Positions 42,121 to 51,522 of a DNA stretch of 64,000 nucleotides are shown here, one piece after another; position 1 is the first letter of the stretch; each line of letters begins with the position of its first letter. The notes under the pieces are model-generated. The model made no database searches, had not been told where the DNA came from, and saw nothing but the letters and a program-made list of their open reading frames with translations. Location: the NCBI GenBank assembly GCA_964389755.1, contig CAYMEW010000001.1:124001-188000 (forward strand), given 5' to 3'. Source of the stretch: JBBSUQ01 sp964389755 (GTDB lineage Bacteria > Bacteroidota > Bacteroidia > Flavobacteriales_D > Crocinitomicaceae). A program made the position numbers and the translations under genes.

Positions 42121-44340
42121 TTACTCAATAACCAGCTTTTCAGTGAACGCCTGATTTTGGGTAATCAACCTTACTGTATATACTCCTTTGGCTGCGCCGG
42201 TAAGCGTAACAGGAATCTGAACACGCCCTTTTTCGAGTTCGAGTTCACGACGCAGGATTACCCGGCCGGCAGCACTTGTTACTTCGAGGGTAAAAATACT
42301 AGTATAGGGTACATTGTACACGACCTTAAAGTCACCTCCATTTGGATTCGGCACCAGCATCAGGTCGGGATTATCCGGATCAAAATGAATGACCTGAATG
42401 TCGGTAAATTCTTCCTGCTTCTCATTATCGACGTTCACGATGCGGTAATAAACATTTTCCCGTTGTTGCACGTCGTAATCGGTGTAAAGGTACGTACTTC
42501 CGTCAGACCCCTTGGAAGGAATCGAGGCAATCGCTTCAAAGTTAGTTCCGTCAAACGAGCGTTCTATGCGGAAATGATCGTTGTTCTTTTCAGAACCGGT
42601 TTGCCACTGAAGCATCACATTCCGGTTGATCTTCTCGGCTTTGAAATAGATGTATTCCACGGCCAGCGGACACACGATGACAAAGGTTGCCGTTCGTGTT
42701 ACGCCGCAGGCATCCGTAACCTGCACGGTATGCGGACCTGTACTGATACTCGGAACAGTAACAGTAGATGTTGTCTGTCCGCCCACCGACCACAGGTAGC
42801 TGTAACCCGGAACCCCGTTTTGTGCAGCGGGATTCAGTATGGTGTTTCCGGAACAACTGGCCACGATGATACTTTGCGTACCGTTACCTGTGGCTGTATT
42901 CCCGAGTGTTTCAAGCGTTGAGCCGCGGAGTGTCATACTCCATGTATTGTTCGGCATATACTGGCAGTTATTTCCGCAATTTCCTCCCGAAGAACAATAG
43001 CAATACGAATTTTGGATCTGGAAGTTCACGTTTCCGGAACACGCAGAACCCAGGCACGCACCGAGTTCCGGAAACACGTCTATACCGGCACCCGTACATG
43101 TTCCGGGTGCAGATGTATTACAATTCCAGAAACTTCCCGTTGCAGCAGGCGCTATTCCACAGGGGCTTACCACCTTAAAAGCTCCTTCTGCCATATAACA
43201 GGCAAAAAAGCAATAACCGGATAACGATTGATACTGCGCATCTAGAATGGTCCCGGTAATGGTTGAATTGGCCGGCCTGGGAACTGTCAGGTTGTAGTTA
43301 CAGGATCCGGCAGCTCCACACCAGGCGCCGTTATAGCGAAAAGACATCCAGCCCGCGCTGAACGTGGCTACCGAACTTACCAGGGGATCAATCACCAGCG
43401 GATAAACAGCGTCATCGGCGGTCATCCAATCGGAAGGAACAAAAAGGCTTAGCGTTTGATCGCTCCATTCATAATGAAAACTGGCGGAGCGTTCTTTCAG
43501 GCCGCTGTTATCGTAACCAAAAGCTTTGGAAATTGTGAATTTTTCTTCGTTGGCAGCATTTCGGATGCTGTAATTACCGAATCTGTTTCCTTCGTTATCG
43601 AAGAATTCAGTATCACCGGTCTGCATGGAATAGCCCACGGGAAGTAGTATATCATCTGAGAAGCGCAGGTATTTTACATTTTCGAGATTTGCCGGCTCCT
43701 GGTTCAGAATATAATTTGTTTTAATCTGATCCAGCGAATAAAGTATCTGGATATCGATTCCGTCCCAGGCATTTATGATGCGAATTCCTTCTTCACCGAC
43801 CGTATAATTCGTCCAGTCAGCGGCTCCGAGACTTTGCAGGGTTCCGTCATTGAGAACAAAGGTCAGCGAAAGATTATTGTTAAAACGGAACAACTGATTA
43901 TCTGTTTTGAAACCCGTTAGTTGTTCATTGATGTCAAGAAATGTCGGTGCTGCCTGATTCGGGCTTTCATAATATCCTCCTCCAATTGAAAGTAGCAGCG
44001 GATCGATTGAAATCATCCTGCCGTTTTTAGGATAATGGAAAATACCGTAAACGGCCTGAGAATAAAATTCCGTACCACCGGTGCCCTCAGCGATAAATAA
44101 GCGCGTCGAATCGGTACGTTTATGGATCAATTCGTAACAATCCGTGCAAGGTGCATTGTAAGGCAACACGCCAAATTCCGGATGATCGTAAAAATCCGCC
44201 GGGACCGCTTTTAAGAGTTCTTCTGAAATTTTAGGTGTCCGACTTCGGAATGAAGTCAAATTGAACTCTTTCGGCGCCATTTGTCCAAAGGACAGGGTAA
44301 GACTGAACAAAGAAATTTGTAGTAGTAGTAATCGTTTCAT
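42121..44340 (-). CDS. Secreted T9SS cargo protein, function unknown
   Basis: The 739-residue product has a signal peptide ending LSFGQ and an N-terminal part that begins APKEFNLTSFRS and resembles repeats seen in Bacteroidota cargo proteins (FIAEGTGGTEFYSQAVYGIFHY). A Cys-rich central region (about 345-480: GAAGSCNYN, CYCSSGGNCGNNCQ, GACLGSACSG) suggests many disulfides. A PKD/SprB-type domain (YSYLWSVGGQTTSTVTV) precedes a C-terminal sorting domain (LMLVPNPNGGDFKVVY to TEKLVIE). Type IX export to the surface is expected. The Cys-rich segment may bind a ligand, but no enzyme motif is visible. Confidence 0.88.
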   Translation of the reverse strand: MKRLLLLQISLFSLTLSFGQMAPKEFNLTSFRSRTPKISEELLKAVPADFYDHPEFGVLPYNAPCTDCYELIHKRTDSTRLFIAEGTGGTEFYSQAVYGIFHYPKNGRMISIDPLLLSIGGGYYESPNQAAPTFLDINEQLTGFKTDNQLFRFNNNLSLTFVLNDGTLQSLGAADWTNYTVGEEGIRIINAWDGIDIQILYSLDQIKTNYILNQEPANLENVKYLRFSDDILLPVGYSMQTGDTEFFDNEGNRFGNYSIRNAANEEKFTISKAFGYDNSGLKERSASFHYEWSDQTLSLFVPSDWMTADDAVYPLVIDPLVSSVATFSAGWMSFRYNGAWCGAAGSCNYNLTVPRPANSTITGTILDAQYQSLSGYCFFACYMAEGAFKVVSPCGIAPAATGSFWNCNTSAPGTCTGAGIDVFPELGACLGSACSGNVNFQIQNSYCYCSSGGNCGNNCQYMPNNTWSMTLRGSTLETLGNTATGNGTQSIIVASCSGNTILNPAAQNGVPGYSYLWSVGGQTTSTVTVPSISTGPHTVQVTDACGVTRTATFVIVCPLAVEYIYFKAEKINRNVMLQWQTGSEKNNDHFRIERSFDGTNFEAIASIPSKGSDGSTYLYTDYDVQQRENVYYRIVNVDNEKQEEFTDIQVIHFDPDNPDLMLVPNPNGGDFKVVYNVPYTSIFTLEVTSAAGRVILRRELELEKGRVQIPVTLTGAAKGVYTVRLITQNQAFTEKLVIE

Positions 44341-44572
44341 AATTAGCGTAGTTTGTCTGATGACAATTTGATCACTAAATTATTAAAACTTAACTGATTA
44401 ATAAAATTTTTTTAATAAGCGTTGTATAAAGTTCAATAAGTGTTTTCGACAAAGCCCAGTGAAACAGGGCGTTTTTAGTTGAAAACTAATTTTGGGCGGG
44501 TGGTAAAAAGGGTATAAATACGTATTGCTTATTGTTGTCGGACGGTAGATCTTCGGAAGAGTCACGCAATCA

Positions 44573-44606
44573 AATTAAAAAAGCGGCACCTTTCGATGCC
44601 GCTTTT
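44573..44606 (-). terminator. Rho-independent terminator of recA
   Basis: A 10-bp perfect stem (44579-44588 with 44597-44606) with an 8-nt loop is followed on the minus strand by a U tract, 17 nt past the recA stop. The remaining gap to 44340 holds only AT-rich sequence. Confidence 0.92.
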
Positions 44607-44622
44607 CTTAAACGATATGCAG

Positions 44623-45657
44623 TTAGTCCTGAAGCACCGGTTGTTGGGTGCCGGTAGCTCCAAGAGCTTCTTTGATCTTCATCTCAAGTTCTTCCATGAG
44701 TTCCGGATTGTCTTCGATCAGTGATTTTACTGCATCGCGCCCCTGCCCCAGGCGTGTTTCGCCATAGGAGAACCACGATCCGCTCTTTTTCAGGATGTTC
44801 AGGTCAACCCCGAGGTCGATAATTTCACCGACTTTGGAGATTCCTCCTCCATACATGATGTCGAATTCGGCCCGTCTGAAGGGGGGGGCCACTTTATTTT
44901 TCACGACTTTTACCTTCACGCGGTTCCCGATCACTTCCTCGCCATCTTTGATTTGGCTGGTTCGTCGGATGTCGATGCGAATGGAAGAGTAGAATTTCAG
45001 TGCATTACCACCGGTTGTTGTTTCGGGGTTCCCGAACATCACGCCGATCTTATCGCGCAGCTGGTTAATAAAGATGCAACAGCATTTTGCTTTGTTGATC
45101 GACCCGGTCAGTTTCCGGAGTGCTTTTGACATCAGGCGGGCCTGCAATCCCATTTGAGAATCCCCCATTTCGCCTTCGATCTCTGCCTTTGGCGTAAGTG
45201 CGGCTACCGAGTCAACCACGAGCAGGTCGATCGCACCGGAGCGAATGAGGTTATCGGCGATCTCGAGGGCCTGTTCCCCGTTATCGGGTTGTGAGATCAG
45301 CAGGTTGTCGATGTCTACTCCGAGTTTTTTGGCGTAGAACTGATCGAAAGCGTGTTCGGCATCGATGATCGCGGCAATTCCTCCCTGTTTCTGAACTTCG
45401 GCAATGGCATGAATGGCAAGGGTGGTCTTACCGGAAGATTCCGGTCCGTAGATCTCCACGACCCGTCCTTTCGGGAATCCATTGACCCCGAGGGCAAGAT
45501 CGAGTGTGATCGACCCGGTCGGGATTACCTCTACCTGTTCCACTGCTTCAGATCCGAGTTTCATGACGGTTCCTTTTCCGAATGTTTTGTCGAGCTTCTC
45601 CATGGTAAGCTGGAGCGCTTTTAATTTTTCTGTGTTTACTTCTTTTTTTACTGCCAT
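44623..45657 (-). CDS. recA: Recombinase RecA
   Basis: From the ATG at 45657 the product has 344 residues and starts MAVKKEVNTEKLKALQ, the usual RecA start; an upstream frame adds an implausible leader. The Walker A motif GPESSGKTT, the catalytic LLVVDSVAALTPKAEIEGEMGD block, the L1 loop and the L2 region GNALKFYSSIRIDIRRT are all present. RecA drives homologous recombination and SOS control. A -7 element with a partial -33 lies upstream. Confidence 0.98.
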   Translation of the reverse strand: MAVKKEVNTEKLKALQLTMEKLDKTFGKGTVMKLGSEAVEQVEVIPTGSITLDLALGVNGFPKGRVVEIYGPESSGKTTLAIHAIAEVQKQGGIAAIIDAEHAFDQFYAKKLGVDIDNLLISQPDNGEQALEIADNLIRSGAIDLLVVDSVAALTPKAEIEGEMGDSQMGLQARLMSKALRKLTGSINKAKCCCIFINQLRDKIGVMFGNPETTTGGNALKFYSSIRIDIRRTSQIKDGEEVIGNRVKVKVVKNKVAPPFRRAEFDIMYGGGISKVGEIIDLGVDLNILKKSGSWFSYGETRLGQGRDAVKSLIEDNPELMEELEMKIKEALGATGTQQPVLQD

Positions 45658-45714
45658 ATCGTTTTTGTTGCGATGCAGAACTGCTACTGCACCTGGTTTA
45701 TTGCTTTTGTTGTA

Positions 45715-45742
45715 CAAAGGTAGGTTAGCAGACCGTAATCAA
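45715..45742 (-). promoter_or_regulatory. Promoter of recA
   Basis: TACCTTTG on the minus strand (45715-45722) matches TAnnTTTG exactly, with a partial -33 (ATTG, complement of CAAT at 45740) about 17 nt further upstream. It lies about 58 nt before the ATG. Confidence 0.5.
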
Positions 45743-45758
45743 TTTACGTTCTTATTTG

Positions 45759-46220
45759 TTAATTGAATTTTTCGAGAATTTCTTCGGCATGCGCCTTTGT
45801 TTTGGGCTTTTCGATAATGTCCACAATCGTATTATCCGCATCGATCAGGAAGGTTGTCCGGTGGATCCCGTCGAAAACCCGTCCCATAAACTTTTTCTCT
45901 CCCCAAACGCCGTAATCCGTAATAATTTTTTTATCGGTATCGGCCAGGATCGGAAAGTTCAGCTTGTGTTTCCCGGCGAATTTTTCATGGGAACCCACGC
46001 TGTCGGCACTCACTCCAACAACGGAGATACCGGCTTTTGTAAGTTCCTGTTCGTGTGCCGTGAGGTTGCAGGCCTGTGCCGTACATCCCGGAGTACTGTC
46101 TTTCGGATAAAAGTAAAGCGCGAGCTTTTTCCCTTTGTAATCGGCTGAACTGACTGTTTTGCCGTTCTGATCCTGCGCGGTGAATGCAGGGGCTTTGTCA
46201 CCCGGTTTTAAATGCTTCAT
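45759..46220 (-). CDS. bcp: Thioredoxin-dependent thiol peroxidase (Bcp/AhpC-TSA family)
   Basis: The 153-residue product carries the family motif YPKDSTPGCTAQAC with peroxidatic Cys46 and nearby resolving Cys51, then GVSADS and FPILADTD-K. It reduces hydrogen peroxide and lipid hydroperoxides using thioredoxin. Length is normal. It has a full promoter (TTTG-20-TATATTTG) upstream, about 40 nt before the ATG, and lies beside recA, both transcribed the same way. Confidence 0.95.
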   Translation of the reverse strand: MKHLKPGDKAPAFTAQDQNGKTVSSADYKGKKLALYFYPKDSTPGCTAQACNLTAHEQELTKAGISVVGVSADSVGSHEKFAGKHKLNFPILADTDKKIITDYGVWGEKKFMGRVFDGIHRTTFLIDADNTIVDIIEKPKTKAHAEEILEKFN

Positions 46221-46259
46221 TTGCTTACTTATTAAACATTCGAATGATTAAATTTTAAT

Positions 46260-46291
46260 CAAATATATCGGACATCTTTTGATTTTCCAAA
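46260..46291 (-). promoter_or_regulatory. Complete Bacteroidota promoter of bcp
   Basis: On the minus strand TTTG (complement of 46288-46291) is followed after 20 nt by TATATTTG (complement of 46260-46267), an exact match to both consensus boxes. Confidence 0.65.
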
Positions 46292-46300
46292 TTTTTCGTC

Positions 46301-46332
46301 AAAAAAAATCGCCACCCGTTCCGAGTGGCGAT
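46301..46332 (-). terminator. Rho-independent terminator of odhB
   Basis: On the minus strand an 11-bp stem with one wobble (AUCGCCACUCG pairing with CGGGUGGCGAU, loop GAA) is followed by eight U's (complement of 46301-46308). It starts 18 nt past the odhB stop. Confidence 0.9.
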
Positions 46333-46350
46333 GCTTTCATTTCCGGGAGC

Positions 46351-47682
46351 TTAGAGCCCGAGCAATATTTCATGCGGATCGCGCCCTCCGAAGAGTATGC
46401 GTTCCGGGTTTTCGAGCATTTCTTTTACTTTCACGAGGAAACTCACGGATTCTTTTCCGTCAATCACCCGGTGGTCATATGAAAGCGCGAGGTACATCAT
46501 CGGGCGGATCTCCACTTTTCCGTCGATGGCAACCGGGCGTTCCACGATGTTGTGCATCCCCAGGATCGCGGATTGCGGCGGGTTGATGATCGGAGTGGAC
46601 ATCATCGAACCAAATACTCCCCCGTTGGTAATTGTAAAGGTTCCACCAGTCATTTCATCCGGCGTGATCTTTCCGTCACGTGCTTTGATCGCGAGGCGCT
46701 TGATCTCCGATTCGATCTCGGCCAGCGACATTTGTTCGGCATTGCGAATTACGGGCACCATCAGTCCTTTCGGAGAAGAAACGGCGATCCCGATATCCGC
46801 GTAATCGTGGAAGATCATTTCTTTGCCATCGATCTGCGAGTTGACTGCCGGGAAGACGTTAAGTGCTTCGGTAACGGCCTTCGTGAAGAAAGACATAAAA
46901 CCGAGGTTCACTTCGTGGTGTTTTGCGAATTTCTCTTTGTATTTCGTACGCAGGTCCATGATCGGCTTCATATCCACTTCGTTGAAGGTGGTGAGCATGG
47001 CCGTTTCGTTCTTCACCGATACAAGCCGTTCTGCGATCTTGCGTCGGAGCATGGACATTTTCTCACGTTTCTGATCACGTGTTCCACCCCAGCCTGAAGC
47101 CGCTTCGCTGTCAAAACCTCCGGACATCGCTGCCAAAACATCCTGTTTGGTGATGCGCCCGTCCTTTCCGGTAGCCTTTATTTGTCCCGGCTTTACACCG
47201 TTCTCTTTCATGAGTTTATCAGCTGCCACGGACGGTGTGCCACTCGCGTAGGTCTTTTTATCATTTACCGGTCCGGGACTCGGTTTTTTATCCTCCGGTG
47301 TCTCTTTTTCGGATTTATCGGACTTTTCAACCGTTTTTTCCTCTTTCTCCGGTTTTTCAGCTTTATCTTCTTTGTTTTCGTCCGCTTTTTCGCTTTTCTG
47401 CTTGTCTTTTCCCGAATCGCTGTCCGATCCTCCCGGTTTTTCAGCCGAGGTATCGATCAGGCAAACGACCTGTCCGACTTTTACCGTATCACCCTCTTCG
47501 GCTTTCAGTGTTACAACACCGCTTTCCTCTGCGGGCAACTCCAGTGTCGCTTTATCGGAATCCACTTCGGCAATGGCCTGGTCCTTTTCAACGTAATCGC
47601 CATCCGCCACCAGCCAGGTTGCAATTTCTACTTCTGATATGGATTCTCCCGGACTGGGAACTTTCATTTCTATTACGGACAT
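46351..47682 (-). CDS. odhB: 2-oxoglutarate dehydrogenase E2, succinyltransferase
   Basis: The 443-residue product has a lipoyl domain (about 1-80) with lipoylated Lys44 in EVDSDKATLE, a Lys/Glu/Asp-rich linker (about 85-140), a peripheral-subunit-binding domain (GTPSVAADKLMKENGV, about 148-190), and a catalytic domain ending with HRVIDGKE, whose His belongs to the active site. It moves succinyl groups to CoA in the TCA cycle as core of the complex. It lies 17 nt downstream of odhA. Confidence 0.97.
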   Translation of the reverse strand: MSVIEMKVPSPGESISEVEIATWLVADGDYVEKDQAIAEVDSDKATLELPAEESGVVTLKAEEGDTVKVGQVVCLIDTSAEKPGGSDSDSGKDKQKSEKADENKEDKAEKPEKEEKTVEKSDKSEKETPEDKKPSPGPVNDKKTYASGTPSVAADKLMKENGVKPGQIKATGKDGRITKQDVLAAMSGGFDSEAASGWGGTRDQKREKMSMLRRKIAERLVSVKNETAMLTTFNEVDMKPIMDLRTKYKEKFAKHHEVNLGFMSFFTKAVTEALNVFPAVNSQIDGKEMIFHDYADIGIAVSSPKGLMVPVIRNAEQMSLAEIESEIKRLAIKARDGKITPDEMTGGTFTITNGGVFGSMMSTPIINPPQSAILGMHNIVERPVAIDGKVEIRPMMYLALSYDHRVIDGKESVSFLVKVKEMLENPERILFGGRDPHEILLGL

Positions 47683-47699
47683 GGTATCTTATTTTAAGT

Positions 47700-50438
47700 T
47701 TACTGTTCTTGTTTTTCCTTTACACTGGCATATTGAAACAGGTCTGAGAAGAGTTTGTTCAGCCTGCGTTTGTGCAGGTCGTGCGATCCTTCGGCAGCTG
47801 CTGCGCTTGCTTTGCGGTGAATCCCGATGAACGGAATGTGGCGCAACTGCATGGCCATGTACTGCCAGGCTCCCATATTCGCAGGTTCTTCCTGTGCCCA
47901 GATAATGTGTTTGGCATTTTTGTACTTGTCTACAATGGCTTCGATCTGAGTTTGCGGGAGCGGGTAAAGCTGTTCCACACGTACGAAAGCCATATTTTCC
48001 ACGCCCATATCTTCTGCACGCGCAATCATTTCATAATAGAATTTACCGCTACAAAATACGAGGGTATCGGTTTTCTTTACGTCTCCTTTCGGGTCGTCGA
48101 TCACTTCGCGGAATGTTCCTTCTGCCATTTCTTCCAGCGAGGAAACGGCTTTCGGATAACGCAGCAGCATTTTCGGGGAGAATACGACAAGCGGCTTGCG
48201 GAAATCGCGCAGTAACTGGCGGCGGAGCAAGTGGAAATGGTTCGCCGGAGTGGATGTATTCACTACCTGGATGTTATAATCGGCAGCCTGTTGCAGGAAG
48301 CGTTCCATGCGACCGGAAGAGTGTTCGGCACCCTGTCCTTCATATCCGTGCGGAAGCAGCAGCACCAGTCCGCTTTGAGTAGACCATTTGTCTTCGCCGG
48401 CGGTGATAAACTGATCGACCATGATCTGCGCACCGTTGAAGAAGTCTCCGAACTGTGCTTCCCAGATGGTCAGTCCTTTCGGCATGGCCAGGGAATAGCC
48501 GTATTCGAAGCCGAGCACAGCATATTCGGAAAGCAGGGAATTGTAGATCGAGAAGTGTGCCTGTCCTTCGCTGAGGCGGTTGAGTGTTACGATCTCCTCT
48601 TCATTGTCCTCGGTCTTCACGACTGCGTGGCGGTGCGAAAAGGTTCCGCGTTCGACGTCCTGCCCGGAAATACGTACCGGGAAGCCCTCATCGAGCAGCG
48701 TGGCATACGCGAGCATTTCAGCACTTCCCCAGTCGAGTTCGTCGCCGGTGATCGCTTTATAACGGTCGTCGAAGATCTTGGAGATCTTGCGGAAATATTT
48801 TTTCCCTTCCGGAAGTGTTGCGAGTTTTTTACCGAGGTCGAGGAGTTTCGCTTTGGAAACACCGGTTTGCGGTGACTCTTCGAAATCTTCGGGTTGGCTG
48901 TGTCGGAATCCTTCCCAGGTATTGCTCAGGAAGTCCCACACGATCGCCTTGTCTTTTTTCTGTGCCGCTTCGAATTCCTTGTCGAGGAAATCTCCGTATT
49001 CCTCATCGTAATTTTTGGCGTCGTCCTTTGTGAAAACGTCGTCGTTGAAAAGCTGGTCGGAATAGATCTCTTTCGGATTCTTATGTTTCGCAATGAGGTT
49101 ATACAGGTGCGGCTGCGTAAATTTCGGTTCGTCTCCTTCGTTGTGCCCGTATTTGCGGTAACACAAGAGGTCGATGAAAACGTCGCGGTGGAAATGCTGA
49201 CGGTATTCCATGGCGATCTCGATGGTTTGTACCACGGCCTCCACATCGTCTCCGTTTACGTGGAAAACGGGGCTGAGTGTTGTTTTCGCAACATCGGTAC
49301 AGTAAGTCGAAGAGCGCCCGTCGAGGTAATTGGTCGTAAAACCGACCTGGTTGTTCACGACGATGTGCACGGTTCCTCCCACGCGGTAGCCGTCGAGCTG
49401 CGCCATCTGGATCACTTCATAAACCACACCCTGACCGGCGATTGCCGCATCTCCGTGGATCATGACGGTACAGACCTTATTTTCTTCGTTTTCGTATTTC
49501 TGATCGAGTTTCGCACGGGCGATTCCGAGTACTACCGGATCCACCGCTTCGAGGTGCGAGGGATTGGGTGCGAGCGTCAGGCCGACGTCTTTCCCGTCTT
49601 TGGTCTGAATGTGCGAGGTAAATCCCTGGTGATACTTTACGTCTCCGTCAAAGGAATCGTCGAAGTCAAATTCTTTTCCTTCAAACTCCGAGAAAATGTC
49701 GCGGGGACGTTTATTGAAAATATTGGTAAGCGTATTGAGGCGTCCGCGGTGTGCCATTCCCATTACGAAGTATTCTACCCCGAGTGCGGAACCTTTGTGA
49801 ATAAGCGTGTCGAGTGCCGGGATAAGCGATTCTCCTCCCTCGATGGAGAAGCGTTTCTGCCCCACGAATTTTTTCCCCAGAAAAGACTCAAAGTTGGAAG
49901 CCTGAGCCAGTTTTTGGTAGATCGAAACCTTTCGGTCCCTGTCAAACTTGGGGCGATTCTTCAGTTCGATCTTATTCTTGAACCAGTCACGGCGATCCGG
50001 TTCACGCATGTACATGAACTCGATCCCGATGGACTGACAGTAGGTTTCCTGCAAGTGATCGATGATCTCCTGAAGTGTTACCGGACCGATGCCAATTTCA
50101 TCTCCTGCCTGGAAAACCGTTTGCAGGTCGCTTTCCTCGAGGCCGAAGTTTTCGATGTCGAGCGTCGGGGAGTATTTGCGGCGTTCGCGAACAGGGTTTG
50201 TTTTGGTAAACAGGTGCCCGCGACTGCGATAGCCGTTTATGAGGTTAATTACGCGAAATTCTTTCTGGAAATTCTCGGGAACTGCTGCCCCTTCTTCGTA
50301 GTTGGTTTTGGCGAAATCAAAGCCTTCGAAAAACTTTTGCCAGCCGAGGTCCACGCTGTCGGGATCCTCACTGTACATTTTGTATAAATGGTCAATGGCG
50401 TTTACATCCGCATTGCCAACATAAGAAACTTTATCCAT
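47700..50438 (-). CDS. odhA: 2-oxoglutarate dehydrogenase E1 component
   Basis: From the ATG at 50438 the product has 912 residues. It decarboxylates 2-oxoglutarate using thiamine diphosphate. Landmarks are the N-terminal segment (DHLYKMYSEDPDSVDLGW) that docks on E2, the GMAHRGRLNTLTNI block, HGDAAIAGQGVVYE (ThDP binding), MEYRQHFHRDVFIDLLCYRKYGHNEGDEP, and the C-terminal LPHGYEGQGAEHSSGRMERFLQ. Together with odhB it forms the operon for the 2-oxoglutarate dehydrogenase complex. A -7 element is upstream. The E3 lipoamide dehydrogenase is not in the window. Confidence 0.98.
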   Translation of the reverse strand: MDKVSYVGNADVNAIDHLYKMYSEDPDSVDLGWQKFFEGFDFAKTNYEEGAAVPENFQKEFRVINLINGYRSRGHLFTKTNPVRERRKYSPTLDIENFGLEESDLQTVFQAGDEIGIGPVTLQEIIDHLQETYCQSIGIEFMYMREPDRRDWFKNKIELKNRPKFDRDRKVSIYQKLAQASNFESFLGKKFVGQKRFSIEGGESLIPALDTLIHKGSALGVEYFVMGMAHRGRLNTLTNIFNKRPRDIFSEFEGKEFDFDDSFDGDVKYHQGFTSHIQTKDGKDVGLTLAPNPSHLEAVDPVVLGIARAKLDQKYENEENKVCTVMIHGDAAIAGQGVVYEVIQMAQLDGYRVGGTVHIVVNNQVGFTTNYLDGRSSTYCTDVAKTTLSPVFHVNGDDVEAVVQTIEIAMEYRQHFHRDVFIDLLCYRKYGHNEGDEPKFTQPHLYNLIAKHKNPKEIYSDQLFNDDVFTKDDAKNYDEEYGDFLDKEFEAAQKKDKAIVWDFLSNTWEGFRHSQPEDFEESPQTGVSKAKLLDLGKKLATLPEGKKYFRKISKIFDDRYKAITGDELDWGSAEMLAYATLLDEGFPVRISGQDVERGTFSHRHAVVKTEDNEEEIVTLNRLSEGQAHFSIYNSLLSEYAVLGFEYGYSLAMPKGLTIWEAQFGDFFNGAQIMVDQFITAGEDKWSTQSGLVLLLPHGYEGQGAEHSSGRMERFLQQAADYNIQVVNTSTPANHFHLLRRQLLRDFRKPLVVFSPKMLLRYPKAVSSLEEMAEGTFREVIDDPKGDVKKTDTLVFCSGKFYYEMIARAEDMGVENMAFVRVEQLYPLPQTQIEAIVDKYKNAKHIIWAQEEPANMGAWQYMAMQLRHIPFIGIHRKASAAAAEGSHDLHKRRLNKLFSDLFQYASVKEKQEQ

Positions 50439-50465
50439 GTCAATTTGTGCACATTTATGGAAGTA

Positions 50466-50473
50466 CAAAGTTA
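50466..50473 (-). promoter_or_regulatory. Bacteroidota -7 element of odhA-odhB
   Basis: TAACTTTG on the minus strand matches TAnnTTTG exactly, 28 nt before the ATG at 50438. Confidence 0.5.
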
Positions 50474-50600
50474 TATAAATTGTAGTTACCGCTGTGCGCA
50501 GCCGGGGAAAAAGTACAGGCCATTGTTAAATCCTTAACCGATCATTTTGCGGATCGTTTCAGCTATGCGCGGGAATTTCAAAAAATCCTACTTTCGTACC

Positions 50601-51056
50601 ATGAAGAAAAGCCTTGTTCTGACAATCCTCCTGCTTTCGGTCGTTTCCCTGGCCGGCTGTGACGCCCGTAAACTACACCGCGAACCGTTATCCGGTTTCC
50701 GGGGCGACTGGATAATACGCGGCAACGGGTTCTACGACGGTGTGATGATCCGCATCGCAGGGAATAAAGATGATCAATTGAAAGGAACGATCATTGGCCT
50801 GAATGACAACAAATTCGTTCGTTTTTTCTGTGATTCCGGAAGCGTGTTGATCAACCGGATCTCGCGTGTGTCGAATACGGAATTCACCTTGTCCGAACAC
50901 AAAGTGGGCAAAGCGCTTTTCGATGCTTACGGACTGGAAACGTCCACGGAGTTCTACGCGGAGTTTACAGATCGCAATACCATCGGGCTCGCCGGAAACC
51001 GCAATCACAAAGGAACTTATGCAACGCGTTTGGAGCGGGTTATTACGGCTGATTAA
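50601..51056 (+). CDS. Small lipoprotein, unknown function
   Basis: From the ATG at 50601 the product has 151 residues. The lipobox is VVSLAGC (Cys20). The body is beta-rich and begins GFRGDWIIRGNGFYDGVMIRI, suggesting a small lipocalin-like or beta-sandwich fold, but I do not recognise the family. The next gene is convergent and ends 6 nt beyond. A near -7 match (TACTTTCG) lies at 50589-50596, just before the start. It may be anchored to the outer membrane. Confidence 0.75.
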   Translation: MKKSLVLTILLLSVVSLAGCDARKLHREPLSGFRGDWIIRGNGFYDGVMIRIAGNKDDQLKGTIIGLNDNKFVRFFCDSGSVLINRISRVSNTEFTLSEHKVGKALFDAYGLETSTEFYAEFTDRNTIGLAGNRNHKGTYATRLERVITAD

Positions 51057-51061
51057 TTCAC

Positions 51062-51262
51062 TTACCGGTTGTGCAGGTCGGCTGTGTCGAGCGTGTTGTC
51101 CCGGTGCATGGTGTCCTGTCGTTCCTTCAGATCCTCATCTCCTTTTTCATGAAGCGCATCTTTGTCATGTCCGTAAGAATCGTTCTGACATGATCCGAGC
51201 ATAGCTGTCGAGAACAGTGTTCCGATCACGAGGAGGCGTACATTGGATACATACTTTTTCAT
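51062..51262 (-). CDS. Small acidic lipoprotein
   Basis: The 66-residue product has a lipobox MLGSC (Cys25) followed by CQNDSYGHDKDALHEKGDED, a short, charged, probably disordered tail of about 40 residues. It resembles the next gene's product in signal and in tail character. Function unknown; likely an envelope or surface anchor in the stress cluster. Confidence 0.65.
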   Translation of the reverse strand: MKKYVSNVRLLVIGTLFSTAMLGSCQNDSYGHDKDALHEKGDEDLKERQDTMHRDNTLDTADLHNR

Positions 51263-51300
51263 AGCGTCTGTTTTTATATGTCTAAAGTTTAAATTGCCGA

Positions 51301-51522
51301 TCAGGGTGTTTCTGTGTTGGCATTATCCTGATCAATGCGAACGGTGTCATCGTTAGTCGGGTTCACAGGCTGATATTCGTTTTCTTCTGTTCGTCCGGGT
51401 GTTGCATCTTGTCCTGCCGGCGTTTTTTCATTATTGAACGCATCTTCGTTACAACTTCCCAATGAAACGCCAAGTGCGAACCCTGCTAACAGGAGTGCGA
51501 AATTGAAATGTCTTTTTCTCAT
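51301..51522 (-). CDS. Small acidic lipoprotein
   Basis: From the ATG at 51522 the product has 73 residues: signal FALLLAGFALGVSLGSC (Cys24), then CNEDAFNNEKTPAGQD and an Asn/Asp/Thr-rich disordered tail. The longer upstream frame adds an unlikely leader. The acidic residues right after Cys resemble the surface-export signal described for Bacteroidota lipoproteins, but its exact form varies by genus, so this is only suggestive. It lies next to a similar gene, possibly a diverged tandem pair. Confidence 0.65.
   Translation of the reverse strand: MRKRHFNFALLLAGFALGVSLGSCNEDAFNNEKTPAGQDATPGRTEENEYQPVNPTNDDTVRIDQDNANTETP

Noticed and set aside
48894..50387. 497-residue open frame antisense to odhA
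   Set aside because: It lies fully inside odhA on the opposite strand, has no recognisable motif, and such shadows are expected in genes of this codon usage.
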